64,000 nucleotides of DNA from R-RK-3 sp963842775. GTDB lineage: Bacteria > Pseudomonadota > Alphaproteobacteria > Rhizobiales > Rhodomicrobiaceae. The notes beneath the pieces are model-generated. The model ran no database searches. It had not been told where the DNA came from and saw only the letters and a list, made by a program, of their open reading frames with translations. Within the stretch, counting starts at the first letter, position 1; every line of letters begins with the position of its first letter. Below, in pieces: positions 48,637 through 58,750 of this stretch. The position numbers were made by a program, and so were the translations under genes. The DNA is taken from positions 548,023 to 612,022 of the forward strand of contig CAWJHQ010000001.1 of the NCBI GenBank assembly GCA_963842775.1, given 5' to 3'.

Positions 48637-48852
48637 ATGGCCGAAGAATTCAAAGTCGGCGATCACGTGACCTGGAACTCAGAAGCGGGGTATGTCAGTG
48701 GCATGATCATCAAAATCCACACCAGAGACGTTGATTACAAAGGGTATACGCATCACGCGAGCGAGGACGATCCCCAATACGAAATCAAGAGCACCAAGAC
48801 TGATCACATTGCAATGCACAAGGGTGCTGCATTGAGGAAAGTAAGCGATTAA
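48637..48852 (+). CDS. DUF2945 (TUDOR-like) small protein
   Basis: 71 residues, MAEEFKVGDHVTWNSEAGYV then GMIIKIHTRDVDYKGYTHHASEDDPQYEIKSTKTDHIAMHKGAALRK. This is the DUF2945/hypervirulence-associated TUDOR family; function unknown. The frame also allows a start at 48628. It is 27 bases before a YeaO-type DUF488 gene, a pairing common in general-stress loci. Confidence 0.88.
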   Translation: MAEEFKVGDHVTWNSEAGYVSGMIIKIHTRDVDYKGYTHHASEDDPQYEIKSTKTDHIAMHKGAALRKVSD

Positions 48853-48879
48853 TACTGCCTACTGTCCGGAGTTACACAA

Positions 48880-49257
48880 ATGAGCAAGAGCATTACCGCG
48901 GCCAATGTCCGGTTGAAGCGAGCATATGAACCTCCCGCTTCCGGTGACGGCGCCCGGATATTGATCGACCGGCTTTGGCCCCGCGGCATGACGAAGAAAG
49001 CGGCGGCCATCGATGAGTGGTTCAAGGACATCGCGCCCAGCACCGCGTTGCGGCAATGGTTCGGACACGATCCGGCTCGTTGGCAGGAGTTCCGACGCCG
49101 CTATGCCGCCGAAGTGCGCCAGAACCCTGAGCATCTCGAAAAGCTACGCGCCCGGGCGCGGCAAGGTCCCATCACGCTCGTGTTCTCGGCCCGCGACGAG
49201 GTTCATAACGACGCCGTTGTCCTGCGGGACTTGCTGTTGGGAAGGAGCGTGAAATGA
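48880..49257 (+). CDS. DUF488 family protein, YeaO type
   Basis: 125 residues, distinct from the DUF488 protein at 34.1-34.7 kb. Signature VRLKRAYEPPASGDGARILIDRLWPRGMTKKAAAIDEWFKDIAPSTALRQWFGHDPARWQEFRRRY and LVFSARDEVHNDAVVLRDLL. Function unknown; commonly stress-associated. An overlapping ATGA at 49254 opens a 27-codon frame (MKTQHRLAGIVRITAKRPTL...) that I do not call as a gene. Confidence 0.9.
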   Translation: MSKSITAANVRLKRAYEPPASGDGARILIDRLWPRGMTKKAAAIDEWFKDIAPSTALRQWFGHDPARWQEFRRRYAAEVRQNPEHLEKLRARARQGPITLVFSARDEVHNDAVVLRDLLLGRSVK

Positions 49258-49443
49258 AAACTCAACACCGCCTCGCCGGCATTGTCAGAATAACTGCAAA
49301 GCGCCCGACATTGGACGCTGGGTGCACCAAACCATGAATGTGTTAATGTTGTGCGGCAGCTACTCGGGGCCAAGTGGGCCGCGCTGCAGCAGGGCCGGGC
49401 CTGTCGAACGTAAAAATGACGGTTTCGAACCGGAGGTGAGGAC

Positions 49444-50301
49444 GTGCAGATTCTCACAGCGACGGACTTCTCGACGCGTTCCCACCGCGCGTTGCGGCGA
49501 GCAGGCCTGCTGGCGCAAGCTAGGGATGCCGAGCTCACTCTCGTTCATGTCGTCGACGATGATCAGCCAAAGCAACTGGTCGAGATCGAGAGCCGCGAGG
49601 CCGAGCGGATCCTGGCTGAGCAGATCAGCGCAATGGCCGAACTGCGTGGCGCCCGATGCCGCCCGTTGGTTGTGGCCGGCGATCCCTTCGACGGCATACT
49701 GCGCAGCGCCGGGTCGGTCGGGGCAGATTTAATCGTGATGGGCGCGCATCGCAAGCAGCTGCTGCGAGACATATTCGTCGGGACGACCGTTGAGCGCGTG
49801 GTCCGCACTGGACCATATCCGGTGCTCATGGTGAACAACGAAGCAATGCAGGCCTACCGTAACGCCGTGGCCGCCGTCGATACGTCGGAGCCATCGGCCA
49901 ACGCGATCAGGGCCGCCAAGTCGGCCGGGGTGATCGGCGACGAAAGCATCACGCTTCTCCACGCTTTCCTCCCGCTTGGGAAGCGCCAGATGTCCCTCGC
50001 GGGGATCGATCGACCTGCCATCGACGAGCACGTCGCTAGCGAACGCCGGCGGGCCATCGAAGAACTCGCCCCATTCCTCGCTGCGAACGAGCTTGGTGGC
50101 CCTAACGTGTCGCTGCGGGTTGAGGAAGGTGATCCCTTCGAGGTCATTTCCCGCGCCGTGGAGGAGATGAGGCCCGATCTCCTCGTCATCGGCACTCACG
50201 GCCGCTCCGGACTGCTCAAGGTGCTTCTGGGCAGCGTGACGGAAGCGGCCCTGCGTGATCTCGATGTCGACATCCTGGCCGTGCCGCCTGTCAGAGCCTG
50301 A
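49444..50301 (+). CDS. Universal stress protein, tandem UspA domains
   Basis: 285 residues. Domain 1: MQILTATDFSTRSHRALRRAGLLAQARDAELTLVHVV ... ADLIVMGAHRKQLLRDIFVGTTVERVVRTGPYPVLMV (an ATP-type G-2x-G-9x-G pattern is partly kept). Domain 2: AVAAVDTSEPSANAIRAAKSAG ... DLLVIGTHGRSGLLKVLLGSVTEAALRDLDVDILAVPP, with a complete GTHGRSG ATP loop. Unlike the stress protein at 28.3 kb it should bind ATP. A GTG start lies at 49444 with GGAGGTGAGG just before. Confidence 0.92.
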   Translation: MQILTATDFSTRSHRALRRAGLLAQARDAELTLVHVVDDDQPKQLVEIESREAERILAEQISAMAELRGARCRPLVVAGDPFDGILRSAGSVGADLIVMGAHRKQLLRDIFVGTTVERVVRTGPYPVLMVNNEAMQAYRNAVAAVDTSEPSANAIRAAKSAGVIGDESITLLHAFLPLGKRQMSLAGIDRPAIDEHVASERRRAIEELAPFLAANELGGPNVSLRVEEGDPFEVISRAVEEMRPDLLVIGTHGRSGLLKVLLGSVTEAALRDLDVDILAVPPVRA

Positions 50302-50340
50302 CCTCGGCACCCAGAGTCGTCCTGAAGGAGCTAGCTGGCA

Positions 50341-51283
50341 TCCGAGCCGTCGGCGTGCTTTTTCGATCAAGCCTGGGACGAACACATCGTTCGGCTCACT
50401 GAAGCAGATCGATGCCGGCGTCCTGAGTGTTGGATATGCCGAAGCCGGTCCCGCCGACGGTCCGCCGTCATTCTGCTGCATGGCTGGCCCTACGACATTC
50501 ACAGCTTTGTCGATGTCGCGCCGTTGCTGGCGTCGAGCGGGCTACCGGGTGATCGTCCCGTATCTGCGCGGCTATGGCACGACGCGCTTTCTTTCAAGCG
50601 AAACGGTCCGGAACGGCCAGCCGTCGGCCGTCGCTGTCGATGTCATCGCCTTGATGGATGCGCTCAAGATCGAGAAGGCGATCGTCGCCGGTTTCGACTG
50701 GGGCGCGCGGACGGCCTACATCGTCGCGGCGCTGTGGCCGGAGCGCTGCAAGGCGCTGGTCTCGGTCAGCGGTTATCTGATCGGCAGCCAGGAGGCCGGC
50801 AAGATGCCGCTGCCGCCAAAGGCCGAGCTCGAATGGTGGTATCAGTTTTATTTCGCCACGGAGCGCGGCCGGGCCGGCTACGAAAAATACCGGCGCGAAT
50901 TTTCCAAGCTCATCTGGCAGATCGCTTCGCCGAAATGGGACTTCGACGACGCCACCTTCGATCGCAGCGCAGCGTCCTTCGACAATCCCGATCACGTCGC
51001 CATCGTGATCCACAATTACCGCTGGCGGCTCGGCCTCGCTGAAGGCGAGGCGAAATATGACGATTTGGAAAAGCGGCTTGCCGAAGGTCCGGTGATCACC
51101 GTGCCCACGATCACCCTTGAAAGCGACGCCAATGGCGCGCCCCATCCGGACCCAAGCGCCTACGCGAAGAAATTCTCGGGCAAATACGCGCACCGAACGA
51201 TCGAGGGCGGCATCGGGCACAATCTGCCTCAGGAAGCCCCGCAGGCCTTTGCCGAAGCCGTGGTCGACGCCGCCGAAGTTTGA
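50341..51283 (+). CDS. Alpha/beta hydrolase (epoxide hydrolase-like), lacks its N-terminal Tat signal, frameshifted
   Basis: The hydrolase body reads KPGTNTSFGSLKQIDAGVLSVGYAEAGPADG, then two compensating frame changes around 50460-50545 hide VILLHGWPYDIHSFVDVAPLLASSG, and the main frame resumes YRVIVPYLRGYGTTRFLSSE. The nucleophile elbow is GFDWGARTAY (Asp nucleophile) and the base GGIGHNLPQE. Homologues I recall carry a Tat signal (RRRFLG) before KPGT; here that region is replaced by HPSRRRAFSI with no proper start, so the gene seems cut at its 5' end. The missing signal resembles the fragment at 60700-60885. Exact start unknown. Confidence 0.75.
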
Positions 51284-51559
51284 TCGGCGTCGTCGCCGCC
51301 TTTTCAACGGCATCACCACGGCATTGTCACGTTGCCGAGCAGAAATGCCAGGTGGTACGGAATGAGGCATGAACAAGAACGCCTATCGTGGTCACGGCGC
51401 GCGTCGGCGAAAGCGTCGGCGACACCTGCGGATCGGTTCCGCCCGGTGCTATTCCAGCAATTGTTTGGCCTGCTCAGGACGCTGAACAAAAATCAAATGG
51501 GCGAAGCCAGGCAAGAGCGCAGGTTGTGCCTCTCCCACCGTAAATGGTAAGCAACAAGG

Positions 51560-54504
51560 ATGCCGCACGACATACTCCTCATCGCCCTTATAACGCTCCC
51601 TTTCGTTGGAAGTTGTCTGGCGGCGCTGCTCCCGAGCAATGCGCGCAACGCCGAAGCATGGCTGGCCGGCGCGGTTACCTTTACTGGCCTGGCGCTGGTC
51701 GCGGCGGCTTATCCGGGCATCGCGAATGGGGCGTCGATCCGGACGACGGTCGAGTGGCTGCCGGAGCTCGGCCTTGACCTCACATTGAGGATGGACGGCT
51801 TCGCCTGGCTGCTTGCCGTGCTCATCACCGGCATCGGCTTCCTCGTCGTGCTCTACGCGCGCTACTACATGTCCCCGGCCGATCCGGTGCCGCGGTTCTT
51901 CTCGTTCCTGCTCGCTTTCATGGGCGCGATGCTCGGGATCGTGCTCTCGGGCAATTTGATCCAGCTCGTCTTCTTCTGGGAGCTGACCAGCCTTTTCTCC
52001 TTCCTGCTGATTGGCTATTGGCACCAGAACGCGAGCGCGCGCGACGGCGCACGCATGGCGCTGATCGTCACCTCGGCAGGCGGGCTCTGCCTGTTTGGCG
52101 GCGTGCTGCTCATTGGACATATTGTCGGCAGCTACGACCTCGACCACGTCCTTGCGCAGGGCCGCCTGATCCGCTCGCACGAGCTCTATCGCCCGGCCCT
52201 CATTCTGGTTCTGCTCGGCGCGCTGACCAAGAGCGCCCAGTTCCCGTTTCACTTCTGGCTGCCGCACGCCATGGCGGCCCCAACGCCCGTCTCCGCCTAT
52301 CTGCATTCGGCCACGATGGTGAAGGCCGGCGTGTTCCTGCTGGTGCGATTGTGGCCGGCGCTAGGGGGGACCGACGAGTGGCTGTGGCTCGTGGGATCGG
52401 CCGGCCTCATCACATTCATATTCGGCGCGTATGTCGCGATCTTCCAGCAGGACCTCAAGGGATTGCTGGCCTATTCGACCATCAGCCACCTCGGGCTCAT
52501 CACGCTTCTCATCGGGCTCGACTCCCCGCACGCGCCTGGTCGCCGCGATCTTCCACATCATGAACCACGCCATCTTCAAGGCGTCGCTGTTCATGGCCGC
52601 CGGGATCATCGACCACGAAAGCGGCACGCGCGATATCCGGCGCCTCAGCGGGCTCTGGCGCTTCATGCCGATCACCGCGAGCCTGGCCATGGTTGCCGCC
52701 GCCGCAATGGCCGGCGTGCCGTTGCTGAACGGGTTCCTGTCCAAGGAGATGTTCTTCGCCGAGACGATCGAGATTCACGACAATTCGCTGGTCGATCGAG
52801 CGCTGCCCTACGTCGTCACGGTGGCCAGCATGTTCACCGTCGCCTATTCGCTGCGCTTCATCCGCGACGTGTTCTTCGGCCCGCCTCCGACGGACCTGCC
52901 GCGCACGCCGCGCGAGCCGCCGTTCCTGATGCGCCTCCCGGCCGAGATTCTCGTTCTGATCTGCCTCGTCATCGGCATGATCCCAGGCCGGTCGGTCGGT
53001 CCGGCCCTCCATGCGGCGATACGCTCCGTGCTCGGCGAAGGGACGCCCGATTACAGCCTGGCCGTCTGGCATGGCTTTACCTTCCAGCTTCTGATGAGCG
53101 TCGTAGCGCTCGCCGGCGGGGTGATCCTCTATTTCCTGCTGCGCGACTATCTGCGCAGCAGTGCCGAGGGGCCGCCGCTCCTGCGTCATGTCAAGGGCAG
53201 GCGGATTTTCGAACGGGCGCTTTCCGGTCTGTCGCGGGCTTGCGAGATGGCTCGAGGACCTTCTCGGAACGCGGCGTCTCCAGCCGCAACTGCGGCTGAT
53301 GGTCGGCGTTGCGCTTTGTGCGGCGCTCGCACCACTGTCCACGACAGGGCTGATGATCTCCGGGCGCGCAGGGCTCACCAGCGCCGACATGGCCTTCGCG
53401 CTGGTATGGGCGGTTGGAATCGCCTGCGCGCTCGGTGCGGCCTATCAGGCCAAGTTTCACCGCTTCGCGGCGCTGATGCTGCTCGGAGGAGCCGGGCTTG
53501 TCACCTGCGTCACCTTCGTCTGGTTCTCGGCGCCCGATCTCGCTTTGACGCAGCTCGGCGTGGAGATCGTGACGACCGTGCTGCTTCTGCTCGGATTGCG
53601 CTGGCTTCCCAAGCGCATCGAGGCGAGCGGGCGCTCCCGGACTCTGGGCGAGGGTCTTGCAGCCGCACCGCCTGTTGGACCTCACGATCGCGGTCGGCGC
53701 CGGCGCGGGCCTGTCGCATGCTGGCCTATGCGGCCATGACCCGGCCGGCGCCGGACAGCATCTCGCGCTATTTCGTGGAGCACGCCTATACGCAGGGCGG
53801 CGGCACCAACGTCGTGAACGTCATTCTGGTCGATTTCCGCGGCTTCGACACCTTGGGCGAGATCACGGTCCTCGTGCGTGGTTGCGCTGACCGTGTACGC
53901 GCTGCTGCGCCGCTTCCGCCCGGCGCCCGAGAGCATTCCGGTGCCCGAGCAGCAGGAAACCCACGACGCCTACGACGACGCCCACCCGGATCGGCAGAGA
54001 GGCGACACCATCGCCAACGCCCTGATGGTCCCGGGGCTGATCATGCGTCTCCTGTTCCCGGTGATCGGCACGCTCGCCGCCTTCCTGTTCCTGCGCGGAC
54101 ACGACCTGCCCGGCGGCGGATTCGTGGCTGGCATCACCATGGCGATCGCATTCATCCTGCAATACATGGCCGGCGGCACGCGCTGGGTGGAGGTGCGCCT
54201 GCGCATCCTCCCGGTCCGCTGGATGGGCTTCGGCCTGATGTTTGCGGCCTGCACGGGGGCCGCCGCCTGGCTGTTCGGCCGCCCGTTCCTGACCTCGTAT
54301 TTCGCTTACGGCGAGATGCCGGCCATAGGCGCGGTGCCAATGGCGAGCGCGCTTTTGTTCGACCTCGGCGTGTTTGCGCTCGTCGTTGGTGCGGTCGTGC
54401 TGATGCTGATCGCGCTCGCGCACCAGTCGGTCCGAAGTCACCGCGTCGAGCAGCGCGCGCGAGAGCCCGAGCCGCAGCCCAGCCGCATTGAGGAGGTGGA
54501 GTGA
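51560..54504 (+). CDS. mrpA: Na+/H+ antiporter subunit MrpA/MrpB fusion (frameshifted)
   Basis: Large NuoL-like membrane subunit fused to the MrpB domain, as in group 2 Mrp (Pha) antiporters of rhizobia. Start MPHDILLIALITLPFVGSCLAALLP; core SGNLIQLVFFWELTSLFSFLLIGYW (key Glu), GALTKSAQFPFHFWLPHAMAAPTPVSAYLHSATMVKAG and GLLAYSTISHLGLI. Extra bases near 52533, 53235, 53655, 53717 and 53877 break the frame. The C-terminal MrpB part reads IANALMVPGLIMRLLFPVIGTLAAFLFLRGHDLPGGGFVAGI and ends RIEEVE. About 980 residues. First gene of a complete mrp operon that exchanges cytoplasmic Na+ or K+ for H+. Confidence 0.92.
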
Positions 54505-54848
54505 TGGAGGCGATCCTGGCGCTCGCCATCGGGGTGCTCGCCGGCTCGGGCGTGTGGCTGATCCTGCGGCCGCGCACCTTCCAGGTCATCATTGGCTTGT
54601 CGCTCCTGTCCTACGCGGTCAATCTCTTCATTCTCGCCATGGGACGGCTGCGGACCGGCGCGCCACCGGTCCTGACGACGCGCGGGGCTGGCGATCCCTC
54701 GCAATACGCCGACCCGCTCCCGCAGGCGCTCGTCCTCACCGCCATCGTGATCAGCTTTGCGACCACGGCGCTGTTCCTGGTGGTCCTGCTGGCCTCGCGC
54801 GGCTTCACCGGAACCGACCATGTGGATGGTCAGGAGCGAGAGCCGTGA
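54501..54848 (+). CDS. mrpC: Na+/H+ antiporter subunit MrpC
   Basis: 115 residues, NuoK-like: three helices in MEAILALAIGVLAGSGVWLILRPRTFQVIIGLSLLSYAVNLFILAMGRL, then DPLPQALVLTAIVISFATTALFLVVLLA with the NuoK-type conserved block. Overlaps mrpA by 4 bases (ATGA) and mrpD by 4 (GTGA). Intact. Confidence 0.94.
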   Translation: MMEAILALAIGVLAGSGVWLILRPRTFQVIIGLSLLSYAVNLFILAMGRLRTGAPPVLTTRGAGDPSQYADPLPQALVLTAIVISFATTALFLVVLLASRGFTGTDHVDGQEREP

Positions 54849-56485
54849 CCCGTGTGACCGATCACCTGATCATCCTGCCCATAGTGCTGCCGCTGGTGGC
54901 CGGGGCGGCGTTGCTCCTCTTGGACGAGCAACGCCGCACTCTGAAAGCCGCAATAAACGTCGGCTCGACCTTTGCCCTGGTCGCCATCGCGGCGGCCTTG
55001 CTCCAAATGGCCGATGCGTCCGCGAATGACCCGATGCGGGCCAGCATCGGCGTCTACCGGCTGGGCGACTGGCCGGCCCCGTTCGCCATCGTCCTCGTGC
55101 TCGATCGGCTCTCGGCCCTGATGCTGCTGTTGACCAGCATCCTGGCCGCCGCCTCGGTCGTGTTTTCGCTCGCGCGATGGCATCGGGCCGGCGCGTATTT
55201 CAACGCGCTGTTCCAGTTCCTGCTGATGGGCGTGAACGGCGCGTTCCTCACCGGCGATCTCTTCAACCTCTTCGTCTTCTTCGAGGTGCTGCTGGCCGCA
55301 TCCTACGGCCTGGCGCTGCATGGATCGGGGGCGCCGCGCGTCAAGGCGGGGCTGCACTATATCGCGATCAACCTCGGCGCCTCCCTGCTGTTCCTGATCG
55401 GCGTGAGCCTGATCTACGGCGTTGCCGGAACCCTCAACATGGCCGATCTCGCGGCCCGCATCCCGAACATCCCGGCTGAGAACCGGGCCTTGCTGGAGAT
55501 GGGCGCGGGCATATTGGGCGTCGCCTTCCTGATCAAGGCGGGGATGTGGCCTCTATGCTTCTGGCTCCCGCCGACCTATGCGGCGGCCGCTCCGCCCGTC
55601 GCCGCCATCTTTGCGATCATGACCAAGGTCGGGGCATATGCCGTGCTGCGGCTGTGGCTGCTCCTCTTCGGCGTGGACGCCGGAGCATCGGCGCAGTTCG
55701 GCGGCAGCTGGGTGCTGGTCGGAGGGCTGCTGACGATCGCGTTCGGCGTCATCGGGACCCTGGCCTCGCAGGACCTGGCGCGGCTTGCCTCCTATTCCGT
55801 GCTGGTCTCGTCCGGCACGGTACTCGCCGCGACCGGAATGGGACAGGTCGGCGTAACGGGCGGGGCGCTGTTCTACCTGGTCAGCTCGACGCTCGGGCTC
55901 GGCGCGCTCTTTCTGCTGGTCGAACTCGTCGAACGCGGGCGCGAGCCGAGCGAGGTCATGCTCCTCGAGGAAAGGGAGGCCGCCCAGGACGGCTTCGACC
56001 TGGAGGAAGAAGTCGGCATTGCCATTCCGGCCACGATGGCCCTTCTGGGCCTGAGCTTCATCGGATGCGCGCTGGTCATCGCGGGCCTGCCGCCCCTATC
56101 CGGCTTCATCGCCAAATTCGCGCTCCTGACCGCCGCGCTCAATCCGTCCGGGACCGCTCAGGGAGGCGGGCCTGTGCCGGCGGTCTCATGGGCATTGCTC
56201 ATCATGCTGCTGCTGTCCGGGTTGGCCGCGATCATCGCCATGACGCGCATGGGCATCCGCGGCTTCTGGGCGCCGCTCGACCGCGCCGTGCCGCGCGTGC
56301 GCCTGATCGAAATCGCGCCGGTCATCGGTCTTCTGCTCCTATGCGCAATCCAGACCGTTCAGGCCGGCCCCATCATGCGCTACATGCGAGCGACGGCTGA
56401 GTCGCTTCACGCGCCGCGCGAATACATCGGGAGCGTCCTGCCGCGGCCAGTGGATCAGGGCGCCCGCAAGGGAGGCACACCATGA
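54845..56485 (+). CDS. mrpD: Na+/H+ antiporter subunit MrpD
   Basis: 546 residues, NuoN/NuoM-like proton-path subunit. The GTG start at 54845 overlaps the mrpC stop. Motifs: TGDLFNLFVFFEVLLAASYGLALHG (essential Glu), GVAFLIKAGMWPLCFWLPPTYAAAAPPVAAIFAIMTKVGAYA (essential Lys residues) and LARLASYSVLVSSGTVLAATG. The ORF is intact, unlike mrpA. Confidence 0.95.
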   Translation: MTRVTDHLIILPIVLPLVAGAALLLLDEQRRTLKAAINVGSTFALVAIAAALLQMADASANDPMRASIGVYRLGDWPAPFAIVLVLDRLSALMLLLTSILAAASVVFSLARWHRAGAYFNALFQFLLMGVNGAFLTGDLFNLFVFFEVLLAASYGLALHGSGAPRVKAGLHYIAINLGASLLFLIGVSLIYGVAGTLNMADLAARIPNIPAENRALLEMGAGILGVAFLIKAGMWPLCFWLPPTYAAAAPPVAAIFAIMTKVGAYAVLRLWLLLFGVDAGASAQFGGSWVLVGGLLTIAFGVIGTLASQDLARLASYSVLVSSGTVLAATGMGQVGVTGGALFYLVSSTLGLGALFLLVELVERGREPSEVMLLEEREAAQDGFDLEEEVGIAIPATMALLGLSFIGCALVIAGLPPLSGFIAKFALLTAALNPSGTAQGGGPVPAVSWALLIMLLLSGLAAIIAMTRMGIRGFWAPLDRAVPRVRLIEIAPVIGLLLLCAIQTVQAGPIMRYMRATAESLHAPREYIGSVLPRPVDQGARKGGTP

Positions 56486-56970
56486 CGCGGCTATTGCCCT
56501 TCCCGCTGCTGTCCGCAGCCATCCTGGCGCTTTGGCTCCTGCTCAACCAGACGGTCTCCCTCGGTCATGTCCTTCTCGGCGGCATCGTGGCGCTTGTCGG
56601 AGGCTGGGCCTTGACGTTGCTCGAGCCGCCGAAAGCCAGGATCCGGCGGCCGGGCGTGATCGTGCGCCTATTCTTCTCCGTCCTCGTCGACATCCTGCGA
56701 TCCAACATCGCCGTCGCCCGGATCGTCCTGGGACTGGGAGCCCGAGAGCGGAGTTCCGGCTTCGTGCATATCCCTCTGGACCTGCGCGATCCCTACGGCC
56801 TGGCCGTGCTGGCCTGCATCATCACCTCGACCCCCGGAACGTTGTGGGCGAGCTTCAATCCGGCCACAGGAATGTTGATGATCCACGTCCTCGATCTAAT
56901 CGATAAACGCGAGTGGGTCGAGACCATCAAGAATCGATACGAGCGCCCGCTCCGGGAGATCTTTGAATGA
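56482..56970 (+). CDS. mrpE: Na+/H+ antiporter subunit MrpE
   Basis: 162 residues with two N-terminal helices (LPFPLLSAAILALWLLLNQTVSLGHVLLGGIVALVGGWALTLL) and the conserved block SNIAVARIVLGLG, SGFVHIPLDLRDPYGLAVLACIITSTPGTLWASFNPATGMLMIHVLDL. Overlaps mrpD and mrpF by 4 bases each. Confidence 0.95.
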   Translation: MTRLLPFPLLSAAILALWLLLNQTVSLGHVLLGGIVALVGGWALTLLEPPKARIRRPGVIVRLFFSVLVDILRSNIAVARIVLGLGARERSSGFVHIPLDLRDPYGLAVLACIITSTPGTLWASFNPATGMLMIHVLDLIDKREWVETIKNRYERPLREIFE

Positions 56971-57248
56971 GTGCGGTAATTTTGACGTGGTCCCTCGGCG
57001 TGGCGCAGGCGTTTCTGGCGCTTGCCATGGTCTGCGCCGCCATCCGCATTCTCCGCGGGCCGAGGGCGCAGGACAGGGTCGTCGGTGTGGACGCCCTGTC
57101 GGTCAATACGATGCTGCTCGTGCTGACATTCGGCATCCGCACCGGCACGAGCTTGTACTTCGAGGCCGCGCTGGTGATCGCCCTGCTCAGCTTCGTCGGC
57201 ACGCTGGCTCTCGCCAAGTTTCTCATGCGAGGAGAGGTGATCGAATGA
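56967..57248 (+). CDS. mrpF: Na+/H+ antiporter subunit MrpF
   Basis: 93 residues, three helices: VILTWSLGVAQAFLALAMVCAAIRILRGPRAQDRVVGVDALSVNTMLLVLTFGIRTGTSLYFEAALVIALLSFVGTLALAKFLMRGEVIE. The RGP..QDRVVG.D motif is the MrpF signature with the functionally important Asp. Overlaps both neighbours by 4 bases. Confidence 0.95.
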   Translation: MSAVILTWSLGVAQAFLALAMVCAAIRILRGPRAQDRVVGVDALSVNTMLLVLTFGIRTGTSLYFEAALVIALLSFVGTLALAKFLMRGEVIE

Positions 57249-57613
57249 CTGGGATCGCGGATTTGCCGCCCTGGGCTGCGCTTGTGACGGCGATTCTACT
57301 CCTCCTCGGCTCCACGGTGACCTTGATCGGCTCACTCGGTTTGTTGCGGCTCAGGAGCTTCTACGAACGCGTCCACGCCCCTACTCTCGGGATGACGCTC
57401 GGGGCCACCTGCATTCTGGCCGCCTCCATACTCTACTTCTCGGTCCTGCAATCCCGGCCTGTGGTGCATGAGGCTCTCATCATCGTTTTCACGCTGATCA
57501 CGACCCCGATCACCCTCATGGTCCTGGTGCGGGCGGCACTGCTTCGCGGGTCGGAAAACAGGTATGGAGGCCCGCGGCCGAATATCCCATCGAAAAGTTC
57601 GTCTTCGGGCTGA
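57245..57613 (+). CDS. mrpG: Na+/H+ antiporter subunit MrpG
   Basis: 122 residues, three helices: LVTAILLLLGSTVTLIGSLGLLRLRSFYERVHAPTLGMTLGATCILAASILYF and ALIIVFTLITTPITLMVLVRAAL. GLLRL..FYERVHAPT is the MrpG signature. The last 20 residues are a polar tail. Last gene of the mrp operon. Confidence 0.94.
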   Translation: MTGIADLPPWAALVTAILLLLGSTVTLIGSLGLLRLRSFYERVHAPTLGMTLGATCILAASILYFSVLQSRPVVHEALIIVFTLITTPITLMVLVRAALLRGSENRYGGPRPNIPSKSSSSG

Positions 57614-57969
57614 TCGCTGTAACCCGTTCCAAGTGAAATTTGCTGACCCAGCGGTAGCGCTCGCGACCTGCGACTTTCAAGCCGCTCGCGCTCAGCACGC
57701 GAAGACTGGGTGCCCGTTGTCGAAGCGGCCGAAAGTCTTGATTAACCTGGGATCATGCCTAAGTGTTTAGAGTCATGGCCGCTCTCAGCCTTTCTCTGAT
57801 TCGCTCGAACCGCCTCGTTTCAGGCGGCTGAGCTCCCTATCCCGGTGAGCGCTGTGCGCTCGCCCAGTCGGGACCATGACCTTTGAATTTATAGAGCTAT
57901 TCCGCCTTTCCGGCAGGTCAGCAATGACGTGCGCCGTTGCATGGGCTGAGGCCATTCGGGAGACAGAAC
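57614..57969. other. Intergenic stretch after the mrp operon
   Basis: No gene. A hairpin CCGCCT/AGGCGG with loop CGTTTC lies near 57811-57828 but has no T run, so a terminator role is weak. The AT-richer right end (about 57890) may hold the promoter of the small gene at 57970. Confidence 0.4.
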
Positions 57970-58170
57970 ATGAGCGATCCAAAGCAAGGATTTGACGAGG
58001 TCACCTTGGCTGGAATGACACATCCGCAGCAGAGCGAAGCCGGCCTTATAGGTGAGAGAGATCAGCGGGTCTCTGAAAACTCGCAATGCAGGTTGGACAG
58101 CCGACTGGACCAGGCGCTGGAGGAGACCTTCCCCGCCAGCGATCCAGTTTCGATCTTGATTGGCATTTGA
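57970..58170 (+). CDS. Small conserved protein with LEETFPASDP motif
   Basis: 66 residues, MSDPKQGFDEVTLAGMTHPQ and so on, ending SRLDQALEETFPASDPVSILIGI. The closing LEETFPASDPVS motif recurs in many small Hyphomicrobiales proteins of unknown function. No signal peptide or helix pair. Confidence 0.65.
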   Translation: MSDPKQGFDEVTLAGMTHPQQSEAGLIGERDQRVSENSQCRLDSRLDQALEETFPASDPVSILIGI

Positions 58171-58325
58171 GCAGGAACCTGGATGCAAAATCGCTGCATC
58201 CACCTTGCAGATCAGGGCTGTCCACACATGCTTCCGAAACTTACTGACCGCTGATGCGTTAGCCACGCGACGCCTTTGCCGGACGCGAGGTCACGCGGCC
58301 GGGGCGAGTACCAAGGGGAGACGCC

Positions 58326-58750
58326 GTGGTTGCCATATCCGTCCCAAGTTCTGTGAGGCCGCTCCATCCGCTTCACGCCATCCTTCTCGCCTTTCCGTTC
58401 CCTCTGTTCCTGGGCGCGCTGCTCAGCGATCTCGCCTACGGGTCGAGCTTCCAGGTGCAGTGGGCCAATTTCTCGTCCTGGCTGATCGCCGGCGGATTGT
58501 TTGTCGGCGGCTTCGCCGTGCTCTGGGCGCTGATCGATCTGTTTCGCAGCGGAACGGCGCGGGCGGCATCCTCTATTTTGTCGTGCTGCTCGCAATGTGG
58601 GTGCTCGGCTTCGTCAACGCCCTCGTCCACGCGAAGGATGCCTGGGCGACCATGCCGGCGGGCCTCTATCTATCAGCGGTCGTGGCGCTCCTGGCGCTCG
58701 TTGCAGCCTGGATCGGTTATTCCGGCTTTCGTGCGGGAGAGGTGAAATGA
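58326..58750 (+). CDS. DUF2231 membrane protein (one frameshift)
   Basis: GTG start at 58326: VVAISVPSSVRPLHPLHAILLAFPFPLFLGALLSDLAYG (HPLH is the DUF2231 hallmark), then FSSWLIAGGLFVGGFAVLWALIDLF. One extra base near 58565 shifts to GGILYFVVLLAMWVLGFVNALVHAKDAWATMPAGLYLSAVVALLALVAAWIGY. Four helices, about 141 residues. Its stop overlaps the start of the sorbosone-type dehydrogenase, a usual pairing, so it may anchor or serve that enzyme in electron transfer. Confidence 0.85.

Noticed and set aside
49254..49337. 27-codon frame coupled to the YeaO-type DUF488 gene
   Set aside because: The ATGA overlap is attractive, but there is no ribosome site of its own and no recognisable family.
57790..57850. 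Rho-independent terminator after mrpG
   Set aside because: The stem CCGCCT/AGGCGG is short and not followed by T residues.
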